A program made the position numbers and the translations under genes. The notes under the pieces were generated by a model. The model did no database searches and was not told the DNA's origin. It saw nothing but the letters and a program-made list of their open reading frames with translations. Source: CALDTK01 sp965215215 (GTDB lineage Bacteria > Bacteroidota > Bacteroidia > Chitinophagales > Saprospiraceae). From it: a stretch of 64,000 bases of DNA. This document shows, piece by piece, positions 42,852 to 51,139 of the stretch (the first letter of the stretch is position 1; every line of letters starts with the position of its first letter). The stretch lies in contig OZ244043.1 in the NCBI GenBank assembly GCA_965215215.1, positions 1,674,001 through 1,738,000 on the forward strand. Direction: 5' to 3'.

Positions 42852-43301
42852 GTGATCCGCGCGCTCCATCTCCTGCTGGCCGTCCACCTGCTCATCTCCA
42901 CGGTGGGCGTGGGGGTGTTCGAGCACGTTTGCCAAATGCACGGGCGTTCGGTGTCGCCGGTGGCGCCGGTCGACGCTTGCTGTGCGAAGAAGGCGAAAGA
43001 CTGCGAGTCGCCCGCCGCGGCACTCACGTCCGATCCGGCCCGCGGGCCCGTGATGACGAAGGCGCCTTGCTGCCGCGATCACGCGCGTTGGTTGCAGGCC
43101 GATTTGGACGGCACCATCCCGACCGACATGGTCGCAGGCGCAACGCCCGCAGCCATCGCGCCGCCGGTTTTGGCGAAAGCCGAAGTGCCCACCGCCCCCG
43201 CGGTCGCCACGCTGAGCCTCAAGATCGTCCGGGCGATGCGGTACAAGCCGCCGTGTCCGGACGTGGACGTGCGCGTGCGTGTCCAGTCTTTCTTGATATA
43301 G
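42852..43301 (+). CDS. HYC_CC_PP-type small exported Cys protein
   Basis: 149 residues from a GTG. A hydrophobic N-terminal segment (ALHLLLAVHLLISTVGVGV) is followed by EHVCQMHG, CCAKKAKDC, APCCRDH and a final MRYKPPCPD. This order (H-x-C, CC, CC, PP) fits the Bacteroidota HYC_CC_PP family, found beside heavy-metal genes. The pattern suggests copper or zinc binding in the periplasm or envelope. It heads a run of metal-related genes on this strand. A mini-hairpin repeat (43167-43180) encodes VLAKA in the C-terminal third. Confidence 0.7.
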   Translation: MIRALHLLLAVHLLISTVGVGVFEHVCQMHGRSVSPVAPVDACCAKKAKDCESPAAALTSDPARGPVMTKAPCCRDHARWLQADLDGTIPTDMVAGATPAAIAPPVLAKAEVPTAPAVATLSLKIVRAMRYKPPCPDVDVRVRVQSFLI

Positions 43302-43404
43302 GCAAGTCCCGCCGCGGAGGCCGCCAGCTTCCCGTGCCCCGCGCGCAGGACTCGCCGCGCGCCGGGCGGTCGATCTGAGACCTCTCAAACCGGAACTCCC
43401 CACC

Positions 43405-44181
43405 ATGCGATTTCTGTTCGCCGGCCTCCTGCTGCTGGCTTACGCCGTGCCGCGTTCGTTCGCGCAAGGCCCGCCCATCACCCTCGACAAACCCATTATG
43501 CTCGGCGAGCACAAGGGTGTACTGCGGCCTTACCTCAAGTTTGCGAACAACGCCCGCCGCGACTTCACCGCCTTCGTCCTCGAGGGCGACTACAACGTGT
43601 CGAACGCTTTCGCCGTCGGCGCCGAAGTCCCGCTCGTCTACGACCGATTGGACAAGACCGGCCTCGGCGACGTGCGCCTGACGGCGAAGCACCAGTTCTA
43701 CCGCAAAGACGGTATGGGCAAGACCGTCCGCCTCGCCGCCAAGGGCAGGCAAACCTTCGCCACCGGCCGCGACGCAGAGACGATGACCCTCGGGATGGGC
43801 CACGCGATGAGCTACCTCGGCTTCCTCGCCGCCCGCGAGAGCCTCGCGCTCGGGACGCAGTTCGAAATCGGATATGGATTCGTACCGGGCAACCGGCGCC
43901 TGAGTCAACTCAACTACAAGCTCGGCTTCGGGCTGCCTCTGCTCGAGGCGGCCTACCCCGTTAAACAAGTCAACCTCTACTTCGAGACCGAAGGCCTCAA
44001 CCTCCGCAACTTCGAGGGTGACGCCCAGTACGGGTACTACTACGCCCAGGGCCTCCAGTACGCTATCGGGCGCTTCACTTACGACCTGTCGGTGCAGTTC
44101 CCGCTCGCCCAACGCCTCCGGGGCTCCCCGGGGATGGAACGGCGCGTGAGCGTGCTGCTCGGCCTCCGGGTCATCCTCTAA
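43405..44181 (+). CDS. Outer-membrane or periplasmic barrel protein in metal module
   Basis: 258 residues with a signal peptide (FLFAGLLLLAYAVPRSFAQ) and alternating strands typical of a small outer-membrane barrel (YLKFANNARRDFTAFVLEGDYNVS, FEIGYGFVPGNRR, RRVSVLLGLRVIL). It lies between the HYC_CC_PP-type gene and a double-HMA protein and probably takes part in metal handling; this is inferred from context. No family is recognised with certainty. Confidence 0.6.
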   Translation: MRFLFAGLLLLAYAVPRSFAQGPPITLDKPIMLGEHKGVLRPYLKFANNARRDFTAFVLEGDYNVSNAFAVGAEVPLVYDRLDKTGLGDVRLTAKHQFYRKDGMGKTVRLAAKGRQTFATGRDAETMTLGMGHAMSYLGFLAARESLALGTQFEIGYGFVPGNRRLSQLNYKLGFGLPLLEAAYPVKQVNLYFETEGLNLRNFEGDAQYGYYYAQGLQYAIGRFTYDLSVQFPLAQRLRGSPGMERRVSVLLGLRVIL

Positions 44182-44205
44182 CTCCAACCTCCAATACAGA
44201 CGATC

Positions 44206-44844
44206 ATGAAGATCCTCCTTTCTACTTTCCTGCTGACTTTCAGCCTCGCGTCCGGCCTTTCGGCCGACGCCCAAACCGATGCCTTCACCCTGCGCGTCGA
44301 GGGTCTCGGCTGCCCCTTCTGCGCCTACGGACTCGAGAAGAAATTCAAAGACATCGAGGGCGTCGACCAACTCGAGATCGACATTCAGACTGGTAAAATG
44401 ACCTTCCGGGTGCCGACCAGTACGGCCCTCATGCTAGGGCAGGCCGATGCCCGCGTGACGAAGGCCGGTTACACCGCCAAGGGTATCGCCGTGACGCGGG
44501 CCAACGGCAAGACGGAGCACACCGGCGACGTCGCCTCGGCGGTGGCGGCGACGGACATGTCGGTCGCGAAGTCCACCGTGGAGAAGGCCAAATTTACGGC
44601 CGAGGGCAATTGCTCGATGTGCAAGGCCCGCATCGAGAAGGCCGCCGGGGGGGTCTCCGGCGTGAAGTCGGCCACGTGGGATGTAGACGCCAAGCGGCTC
44701 AGCGTCGAGTTCGACGGAAAGAAAACTAGGCTCGAGGACATCCAGGCGGCTGTCGCCAAAACCGGCCACGACAACGCCGGGGCGAGGGCTACGGGCGTGG
44801 CGTATGACCGATTGCCTCCCTGCTGCCAGTACGAGCGAGGTTAA
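44206..44844 (+). CDS. Periplasmic protein with two HMA metal-binding domains
   Basis: 212 residues. A signal peptide (LLSTFLLTFSLASGLSADA) is followed by two heavy-metal-associated ferredoxin-like folds. The first has Cys36-x2-Cys39 (GCPFC). The second has Cys136-x2-Cys139 (NCSMC) and ends AAVAKTGHDNA. The tail YDRLPPCCQY adds a CC pair. It is likely a copper chaperone or scavenger outside the cytoplasm. It starts 24 bp after the barrel gene, consistent with an operon. Confidence 0.85.
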   Translation: MKILLSTFLLTFSLASGLSADAQTDAFTLRVEGLGCPFCAYGLEKKFKDIEGVDQLEIDIQTGKMTFRVPTSTALMLGQADARVTKAGYTAKGIAVTRANGKTEHTGDVASAVAATDMSVAKSTVEKAKFTAEGNCSMCKARIEKAAGGVSGVKSATWDVDAKRLSVEFDGKKTRLEDIQAAVAKTGHDNAGARATGVAYDRLPPCCQYERG

Positions 44845-44997
44845 TATCCTTTCAACGCGACGGCGCGAAAAGCAGCGCGCGGAGGTCGCGGAGATTTGCA
44901 GATGCAGCCCCTCCGCACCCGGCCGCCGTGTATTGCGCCTTCGCATTTTCTCTGCGGTTTCGCGTCCTGCACCGCAGTCATCCGAACCCTTATACCA

Positions 44998-45864
44998 ATG
45001 ACTTCTCCCCTAAAGCCACTCGGTGTCGTAACCCTCGCCGTGGTTGCCTCACTCGGTTGTACGACACCCGGCGCGAGGGTGGAGGACGCTAGCGATACTT
45101 CCGGTGAACCTTCCGCGGCAGGCTTCAGCTTCCGTCAGAAGCTACCGCTCGACAGCTTCGGCGTCGTAGGAATCGCGGCGGGGGCGGACGGGACGCTCTG
45201 GCTCTCGGATGCGGACAACAACCGTATCGTTCGCCTGCGTCCGGACGGACAGGTGCTCGACGCAGTAGGTGACTTCGATCGCCCGATGCACATCGCGACG
45301 AGGGACGGGCGCATCCTCGTTGCCGAGTACGGGGCCGATCGCATCACCGGCTTACGGGGTGACGCACGCGCGTCTTTACCGTTCACGCAGACCTTCGACG
45401 CGCCCTCGGGTGTCGACGTGCTCGGTGGGCGGCGCGCGGTCGCGGACTTCTACGGGCACCGAATCGTCTACACTGCCGGCGACCGGGACCTGAGCTTCGG
45501 GAGCAAGGGCAAAGGTCCGGGGGAGTTTACCTACCCGACCGACGTGCAGTTCGCGCACGATAAGATCTGGGTGGCCGACGCGTATAATCACCGCGTGCAG
45601 GCCTTCGATCTCGGGGGCCAACACGTCCTCACCTTCGGGGAAACCGAGGGCATGAACGCCGCCACCGGTTTGTACGTGAGTGAGGACGCTGTCTACGTGA
45701 CGGATTTCGAGAACAGCCGCATCCAGGTCTACGACCTCGCCGGGCGACACCGCGGTACCTTGCGCGAGAGCCTCGACAAACCGACCGACGTGCTGGCCGT
45801 CGGCGACACGCTTTACGCGGTCAACTACGCCGGTCGCTCGCTGAGCGCCTTTACGAAGAACTAA
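44998..45864 (+). CDS. NHL-repeat lipoprotein
   Basis: 288 residues from the ATG at 44998, where a lipoprotein signal starts (LGVVTLAVVASLGC). The mature part is a beta-propeller of NHL repeats: GTLWLSDADNNRIVRL, RILVAEYGADRITGL, KIWVADAYNHRVQAF and AVYVTDFENSRIQVY. Propellers of this kind bind proteins or ligands on the cell surface. It lies between the double-HMA gene and a metal-sensor-like regulator. Its part in metal handling is unknown. Confidence 0.8.
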   Translation: MTSPLKPLGVVTLAVVASLGCTTPGARVEDASDTSGEPSAAGFSFRQKLPLDSFGVVGIAAGADGTLWLSDADNNRIVRLRPDGQVLDAVGDFDRPMHIATRDGRILVAEYGADRITGLRGDARASLPFTQTFDAPSGVDVLGGRRAVADFYGHRIVYTAGDRDLSFGSKGKGPGEFTYPTDVQFAHDKIWVADAYNHRVQAFDLGGQHVLTFGETEGMNAATGLYVSEDAVYVTDFENSRIQVYDLAGRHRGTLRESLDKPTDVLAVGDTLYAVNYAGRSLSAFTKN

Positions 45865-45867
45865 GTC

Positions 45868-46431
45868 ATGGCGTACCGATACGAGATCAAGGGCATGGTG
45901 TGCCACCGCTGTGACCTCGCCCTGGCCGAGCTCGCGGACGGCACCGGCGGGAAGGTCCTCTCGACCGGCCGGGGCTACGCCGAGTTCGCCGAGCGGCTCC
46001 CCGAGGCGCAGGAGCGGTCTTTCGAACGGGCTCTGCGGGGCATTGAGTTCTCGATCTTGCGCAGCGAGGAGGAGCAAGCCGCCGAAACGGTAGAGCGGGC
46101 GCTCCAGGCGCTCGCGCGCGAGCGGCCGTCCCTGAGTTCGGCGCGCGACCTCCAGCGGGCCCTCTCGCAAAACCTAGACCTCCCTTACCCGCAAGCCGCC
46201 GCGCTGTACCAAGCGTGCACCGGGAGTACGCCGCTCGAGCGCTTCACGGCTTTACGCATGGCTTGGGCCGCCGAGCGGCTCCGCGAAGGTCGGATGCAGG
46301 TGAGCGAGGTAGGCTACGCGCTCGGGTACCGTCACCTGTCGGGTTTCTCGCGGGCCTTCAAGCGGGTAACGGGCGTGAGCCCGACCGGAGCGGCCTCGGA
46401 GCTCCGCGCCGGCCCCGACGACGAAGCGTAG
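45868..46431 (+). CDS. AraC-type regulator with N-terminal HMA-like domain
   Basis: 187 residues. The first about 70 form an HMA-like domain with C-x2-C (GMVCHRCD) that could bind copper or a similar metal. The C-terminal about 100 residues are an AraC/XylS DNA-binding domain with two HTH motifs (AAALYQACTGSTPLERFTALRMAWAAERL ... VGYALGYRHLSGFSRAFKRVTGVSP). It looks like a one-component metal sensor for this module. It starts 3 bp after the NHL gene stop, so it is cotranscribed with genes it may control. Confidence 0.85.
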   Translation: MAYRYEIKGMVCHRCDLALAELADGTGGKVLSTGRGYAEFAERLPEAQERSFERALRGIEFSILRSEEEQAAETVERALQALARERPSLSSARDLQRALSQNLDLPYPQAAALYQACTGSTPLERFTALRMAWAAERLREGRMQVSEVGYALGYRHLSGFSRAFKRVTGVSPTGAASELRAGPDDEA

Positions 46432-46462
46432 GGCACCACGGCGAGCGCTGTGAAGTCGCGCG

Positions 46463-46795
46463 CTAAGCCGCCATCGCGCGGCAGCTCTCCACGCACTTGC
46501 GGCAGGCCTCGGCGCACTGCCGGCAGTAGGGGTTGTCGTGGTTTTTGCACTCGTCGTAGCAGCGCTCGCAGGCCTCGGCGCACAGGGCGCAGGCTTGCCG
46601 GTAGAGCGGGCTACCGGCGCTCATCAGGTGCACGGCGGCCTGCGCGGTGGCGATGCAGTCGAGACACCTTTTGATGCACTCGGCCATCATCCCCTTACCG
46701 GGGTGTTGCGCGATGCAGGTGACGCAGGTGGTGTAGCAGTCGTTACAATCGCGGATGCAATCCGCCACGTCGGGTTTGATGCCTTCGAAAGTCAT
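46463..46795 (-). CDS. Four-helix-bundle copper-binding protein (DUF326/Csp-like)
   Basis: 110 residues with 18 cysteines, mostly as C-x2-C or C-x3-C along helices (DCIRDCNDCYTTCVTC, ACALCAEACERCYDEC, YCRQCAEACRKCVESC). This is the pattern of Csp copper-storage proteins, which hold many Cu(I) ions inside a four-helix bundle. No signal peptide, so it is likely cytosolic (Csp3-like). It is convergent with the HMA-AraC gene. Confidence 0.87.
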   Translation of the reverse strand: MTFEGIKPDVADCIRDCNDCYTTCVTCIAQHPGKGMMAECIKRCLDCIATAQAAVHLMSAGSPLYRQACALCAEACERCYDECKNHDNPYCRQCAEACRKCVESCRAMAA

Positions 46796-46936
46796 GATTG
46801 AGGGGTTGTTCGCTCGGAAGGCGAAGCACCCGTTTGGCGGGGCTTACTCGGGTACAATAGTGTCTAAAGGTGCTGAGGTTCGGTGCGGGCGAGCAGGTGG
46901 TAAGCGTTTTGGCGAAAGCCGGTAAACGGCCGCCGG

Positions 46937-47764
46937 TTAGAGGATCGCCGTGAGCATGGCCGCCGCCATGATCACCATGCCGACGTCTTCGATGATTGTC
47001 ACCGTGCTCATCGGCAGCTCGAAGCCCGTCCCGAGGCAGGCGCACTCGATGGCGCGCTCGCCGAGCACGCCCTGGACGACGCCGATGGTGGAAACCCCGA
47101 GGACGATGATGGTCGTCACGTTCGTCCAGACCGGTGCGACGTCGGTGAGGTAGGCGAGGCCGAGGCCGAGCTCGACGAAGGGGTACACGCGCCCCCAGCC
47201 CCGCCAGCGCTTGGCGACGATGTCGTACACCGCGTAGCTTTCGCTAAAACCCGCCACGTCGAGCAGCTTGAAGCCCGCGAAGACGATGAGGAAACCGGCC
47301 ATAAAGTGCCTCATCCACAGCGTGGCGTCGAGGCCCGTGCGAGACGGTGGGGTAGGGTCGCCACTGTAGAGTAGGGGGGCTTGCGCCAAAACCGTGACTA
47401 CCGCGATAAGACCGACGATGGTGAGGAGGGGGCGGTAGGTCTGGAGCCAGGAGCGCTCAGGTGGTGCAGATGGTGTCCGTGGGGCAGGTCGTGCGATCCG
47501 TTGAGTCGGCGCACTCGGCGCGGGTGGTGCCTCCGGGAGACTGATTCGGTAGCGATCGCCGAGGGCTTGTTGAAGATAGCTCACGCTTACCGGGACCTGG
47601 AGCCGGACTTCGGCGGTGCGGGTAGCCTTGTCGGCGGTGGCGCTCCCGACCTCGGGTAGGACCTCGAGGGCGGTCTTGACGCGGACCTCGCAGCTGCCGC
47701 AGGTCATGCCGGTGACGGCGTACGTGCGGGTCTTGGCGTCGGCGAGAGATTGTATGGTAGCCAT
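46937..47764 (-). CDS. HMA domain fused to a MauE-like membrane protein
   Basis: 275 residues. The N-terminal HMA domain has Cys22-x2-Cys25 (GMTCGSC). A Pro/Ala linker is followed by about four membrane helices of MauE/DoxX-like type (LLTIVGLIAVVTVLAQ, FMAGFLIVFAGFKLL, VYPFVELGLGLAYL, VTTIIVLGVSTIGVV). CACLGTGFELPMS near the end may be redox or metal active. Probable metal transfer across the membrane. Mini-hairpin repeats fall at 47237-47250 and 47379-47392 (VLAQA). Confidence 0.78.
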   Translation of the reverse strand: MATIQSLADAKTRTYAVTGMTCGSCEVRVKTALEVLPEVGSATADKATRTAEVRLQVPVSVSYLQQALGDRYRISLPEAPPAPSAPTQRIARPAPRTPSAPPERSWLQTYRPLLTIVGLIAVVTVLAQAPLLYSGDPTPPSRTGLDATLWMRHFMAGFLIVFAGFKLLDVAGFSESYAVYDIVAKRWRGWGRVYPFVELGLGLAYLTDVAPVWTNVTTIIVLGVSTIGVVQGVLGERAIECACLGTGFELPMSTVTIIEDVGMVIMAAAMLTAIL

Positions 47765-48106
47765 GATCCAGAAACGCCGAATCGGTGGGCTCCGGATTTA
47801 CCCGTAGTCGCAGAAAGCTTTCCAGGGGCCGCACTTCCGTCACCGCCCTACCTCCCCGAGCACCTCCTCCGACACCCCGTTAAACGCCCCGGTCCGCTCC
47901 GCCGTCGGGTAGTGGCGGGTGCCGCCCGGCGTTCGAAGCGCGTAGTGGCCGCCGGTCGCCGTACCCGCGGAGTCGGCCCGCAGGTCGGCTACCGAGCCTT
48001 CGGTGGCTCCTACGACGAGCGCACCTTCTCCAGCGAGGAGGTCGAAGTGGGGTTAAGCGCTGTATGCGCGGTGAGGCGACTTCAAGGTCGCCTCACCGCC
48101 GTACCC
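47765..48106. other. Intergenic region with an orphan open frame
   Basis: On the minus strand, 47843-48052 is open for 70 codons (ending TGA at 47840) but has no good start. Its translation (LLAGEGALVVGATEGSVADL ... GGHYALRTPGGTRHYPTAER) looks protein-like, so it may be a gene fragment. I recognise no family. A terminator-like hairpin lies at its right end. Confidence 0.4.
48068..48099 (-). terminator. Hairpin after the second SulP gene
   Basis: A perfect 13-bp stem (GCGGTGAGGCGAC / GTCGCCTCACCGC) with a 6-nt loop starts 7 bp beyond the SulP stop on the minus strand. No T-run follows, but the position fits transcription termination. Confidence 0.6.
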
Positions 48107-49879
48107 CTACGCCTCTCGTACGTCTACGGCCTGCACGTTTTGCCGCAAGGCCGAAAAGTCTTGCCCGGCACGAATGTGCGCGTCGAGGAAATCGTAGGCG
48201 CGCTGGAAGTTGCCGAAGGTATGCTCGCGGGCAACCAGCCCACCCACCAGACCGATACCCTCCAGCATATCCCTCGGCTGCTCGCGTAGCCCCGTCAACA
48301 GCACGGTGATGCCGCGGCGCTCGAGTTCGAGAATCGCATCTTCGAGCGCATACAGACCCGTCTGGTCGACATACGGCACGCGGCCCAGGCGGATGATGAC
48401 CACGTCGACCTGTGGGAGGGCTTTTACCATCGCCCGAAAGCTCGAGGCAAAACCAAAAAACAACGGTCCGTCGAGGTGCTTGACGAACACCCGCTCGCGA
48501 AACGTCGGATCGGCCAGGGCGTCGGTCTCGTCGTCCCAGGCCTCCTCGGCCAGGGCCTCGTCCAGCGAGCGCGATCCGGAACTCTCCTCGACGAGGTCGC
48601 CCTGACGCTTCATAAACAGCAGGCTCGCCAGCACCATCCCGACGCCCACCGCGGTAAGTAGGTCCACAAAGACGGTAAGCGCCAACACGAGGATCAGCAC
48701 GGCGCCGTCCGCCTTGGAAACCTTGGTGAGGTGGCGGAGGCCTTTGTAATCGATGATGCCGATACCAACGGTGATGAGGATGCCTGCCAACACGGCGTTC
48801 GGGATGAACCCAACTAGACCGCCAAGACCGAGCAAAACGGTGAGGAGCAATAGCCCTGCGATAATACCCGAGAGGCGCGTCCGCCCGCCGGCATTGGCGT
48901 TGACCACCGTGCGCACCGTAGCCCCGGCACCGGGCAGTCCGCCGATGAAGGAGGCCGCCGCGTTGCCGATGCCCTGGCCGATTAGCTCGCGCCGAGAGTC
49001 GTGTTTGGTGCGCGTGATGTTGTCGGCCACCACGCTGGTAAGGAGGCTATCGATGGCGCCGAGTGCGGCGAGCGTACCGCCGTATTGGAGTACGAAGCCG
49101 AGCCGTGAGAAGTCGGTCAGTCCACCGAAAAGGCCAAATTGTAGTGTCGGTAGGCCTACCGGCAGCGGGCTAGACAGGGTGCCGTCTGGCTGGATGCTGC
49201 CGCCGAGGTACTCCACCGCCCCTTCCGGAAACAAGAACAGCACCATCGGCGTGAGCACCAGCAAGGCGATCAGGGCGCCGGGCACGAGCTTGGTGACGCG
49301 CGGGGTGAGGTAGATAAGCGCAATGGCGATCACGGCCACGAGGATGCTGTAGCCGTTGGCCACCTCGCGGAGGCCGCGTAGCGCCTTGACCGTACCGAGG
49401 GCCCCGCCGCTCGGAGCCTCCGCGCCGACAAATGGGAAGAGTTGCGTGACAACGATAATTACCCCGATGCCCGACATGAAGCCCGAGACGACCGGATAGG
49501 GGATGTAGCGGACGTACTTACCCACCCCGAGCAGGCCCAGGGCAACCTGGATGACCCCCGCGGCAAAAAAGGTCGCAAAGATCACGGGCAGCGCCTCGTC
49601 GAGCGATCCAAAGGTCTGCATCGCGGTGGTGATCACGACTGCGGAGACGACCGTCATCGGGGCGGTTGGACCGGAGATTTGCGTGGGCGTGCCGCCGAAG
49701 ATGGCGGCGAGAATACCGATGGCGATCGCGCCGTAAAGTCCGGCGATGGCGCCGAGTTCGGTCTGTTCACCGAAGGCCAGTGCCAGCGGGAGGGCCACGA
49801 TGCCGGCGGTGAGTCCGCCGAACAGGTCGCCGCGAATGTTGGAGAAAAGGCCTGCGGAGGGCGTTGGGGGTTGCGCCAT
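48107..49879 (-). CDS. SulP family anion transporter with STAS domain, second copy
   Basis: 590 residues. The opening GDLFGGLTAGIVALPLALAFGEQTELGAIAGLYG, about ten membrane segments and the conserved GLPGAGATVRTVVNANAGGRTRLSG region identify the SulP family, in a subgroup close to bicarbonate/sulfate permeases of marine bacteria. The C-terminal STAS domain is complete (VVIIRLGRVPYVDQTGLYALED). The sequence differs clearly from the SulP protein at 8436-10202, so the two are not recent duplicates. A mini-hairpin variant lies near the 3' end (48137-48151). Confidence 0.9.
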   Translation of the reverse strand: MAQPPTPSAGLFSNIRGDLFGGLTAGIVALPLALAFGEQTELGAIAGLYGAIAIGILAAIFGGTPTQISGPTAPMTVVSAVVITTAMQTFGSLDEALPVIFATFFAAGVIQVALGLLGVGKYVRYIPYPVVSGFMSGIGVIIVVTQLFPFVGAEAPSGGALGTVKALRGLREVANGYSILVAVIAIALIYLTPRVTKLVPGALIALLVLTPMVLFLFPEGAVEYLGGSIQPDGTLSSPLPVGLPTLQFGLFGGLTDFSRLGFVLQYGGTLAALGAIDSLLTSVVADNITRTKHDSRRELIGQGIGNAAASFIGGLPGAGATVRTVVNANAGGRTRLSGIIAGLLLLTVLLGLGGLVGFIPNAVLAGILITVGIGIIDYKGLRHLTKVSKADGAVLILVLALTVFVDLLTAVGVGMVLASLLFMKRQGDLVEESSGSRSLDEALAEEAWDDETDALADPTFRERVFVKHLDGPLFFGFASSFRAMVKALPQVDVVIIRLGRVPYVDQTGLYALEDAILELERRGITVLLTGLREQPRDMLEGIGLVGGLVAREHTFGNFQRAYDFLDAHIRAGQDFSALRQNVQAVDVREA

Positions 49880-50238
49880 GCTGGAGGCAACGTTACGAGG
49901 GGGGATTGCTTCGCTGGACGACTGAAGAATTTCGGCAGGGCTTACCCTAAACCAACCGCCGGGGCGGGCGGCTGCACAGCCGCCCGGCTCAAGAGCACCG
50001 CGATGGGGGCGGCGAAGCGTTGACTTACCGGCGAGGGGTCCGAGGGCGCCACCGGCGATGTAGGCGTAAAGGAGGGGGTTAAGAAGCCCGTGGGGAAGAT
50101 GGAGGCTTGCGCCAAAACATTTCCCCCGCGTCCAATAGTCTTTGGCGGTATAGTGCTGAGGGCCGCCGCAGGTACTTGCGAGGAAGTTTTATCTATTGCT
50201 AGCGGCAGACTTAATGGTCCTTACCTTAAGCGTGCAGG
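49880..50238. other. Intergenic region before the broken hydrolase gene
   Basis: No gene is supported. A perfect 10-bp hairpin (CGGGCGGCTG, loop CA, CAGCCGCCCG) lies at 49965-49986 and a mini-hairpin repeat at 50105-50118. The region should include the promoter of the SulP gene. Confidence 0.45.
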
Positions 50239-50700
50239 GTGCCAGCAAATCGACCTACGCCTCGCGCCTCGCCGCGGCCCTCACCGCGCTCCGCGCTCAA
50301 CTTCTGTCCGGCGCGTAAGCCAGTCGCCCCCCGCAATTCCTCCGTTTCGCGCGCGCCCGCCGCCGACACGCGCATCGAGCCTTTCGCCGCAACCCGCGCC
50401 GACGGTGCGGTCCTGCGCGGTCGGGTGGTTTTGCCGGAAGGCGGAGCTGGAGCCCTGATACTCTTCAACGCCGGTACGGCCGCTAAGCTCCACTTCTACC
50501 GGCGCTTCCTCGATTACTTCGCCGCGCACGGGATCGCGTACGCGCTGTGGGACTACCGCGGTTTTGGCGACAACCGACCCGACACCCTGAAGGGCTGTAG
50601 GTATGGTTTCGCCGACTTCGGGACGCTCGATATCCCGGCGGTTAAGGCGTACCTCCGTGACACCTACCCGGAGCTGCCCCTCGCGATCGTCGCGCACAGC
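50239..50700 (+). pseudogene. Alpha/beta hydrolase, 3' end lost
   Basis: The N-terminal half of a serine-hydrolase-fold protein is readable: RADGAVLRGRVVLPEGGAGALILFNAGTAAKLHFYRRFLDYFAAHGIAYALWDYRGFGDNRP, continuing to LPLAIVAHS. The normal nucleophile elbow G-H-S-x-G should follow here, but the frame leaves homology exactly at 50700. All of the catalytic C-terminal half is missing. The first about 45 codons are low-complexity and the real start may lie downstream of 50239. A GTTTTGCCGGAAGGC mini-hairpin is at 50428-50442. Confidence 0.7.
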
Positions 50701-51058
50701 TATCGCCACCCAGCCCATCCAGGCGTATACCGGGTGGGGGGGGGGGTAGGGTGTCGAGTTCGGTGAAGTCAACCCCGAGGGCTACCACGCCGCCCTTAGG
50801 CGGCCGCGCCGGCGTTTCGCCGAAGTGATTTCGGTAGGCGACCTTACCGATGCCGATGTTGAGACGGAAGATGCCCGCGCGGTCGAGGTTCGATGCGCGG
50901 TCGTTGGGACCGTCGGCCTCTCTAACGGTGGCGAAGTAGACGCCCCTTTTGAGAAGCCCGACCGGGTTGTAGAAGTAGCTGCGCTCACCGCAGGCGCGGA
51001 TTGGGTTTACGCCGCCGTAAGACGCGAGCAACGAACTCTCTAGTTGATCCGGGGACAT
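50701..51058 (-). pseudogene. DUF6194-like protein, truncated and frameshifted
   Basis: Read from 51058 the frame encodes a DUF6194-like start (MSPDQLESSLLASYGGV ... RAGIFRLNIGIGKVAYRNHFGE). At an 11-G run (50736-50746) the frame slips; in the next frame the expected block HPVYAWMGWV appears. Homology then ends at 50701, where the opposite-strand hydrolase also ends. Restoring a 10-G run would rejoin the two parts, but the C-terminus is still missing. Confidence 0.65.
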
Positions 51059-51139
51059 AGAAATCGGGGGGCTGGTTGTTAGTAGACAGCGCTACAACCG
51101 TCACCCAACAAAATCCTCGCTCCCGAATTCAATTGGTAC

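Noticed and set aside
49965..49986. 10-bp GC-rich hairpin as terminator
   Set aside because: It lies upstream of the SulP gene and not behind any recognised gene in its direction; left as an unexplained hairpin.
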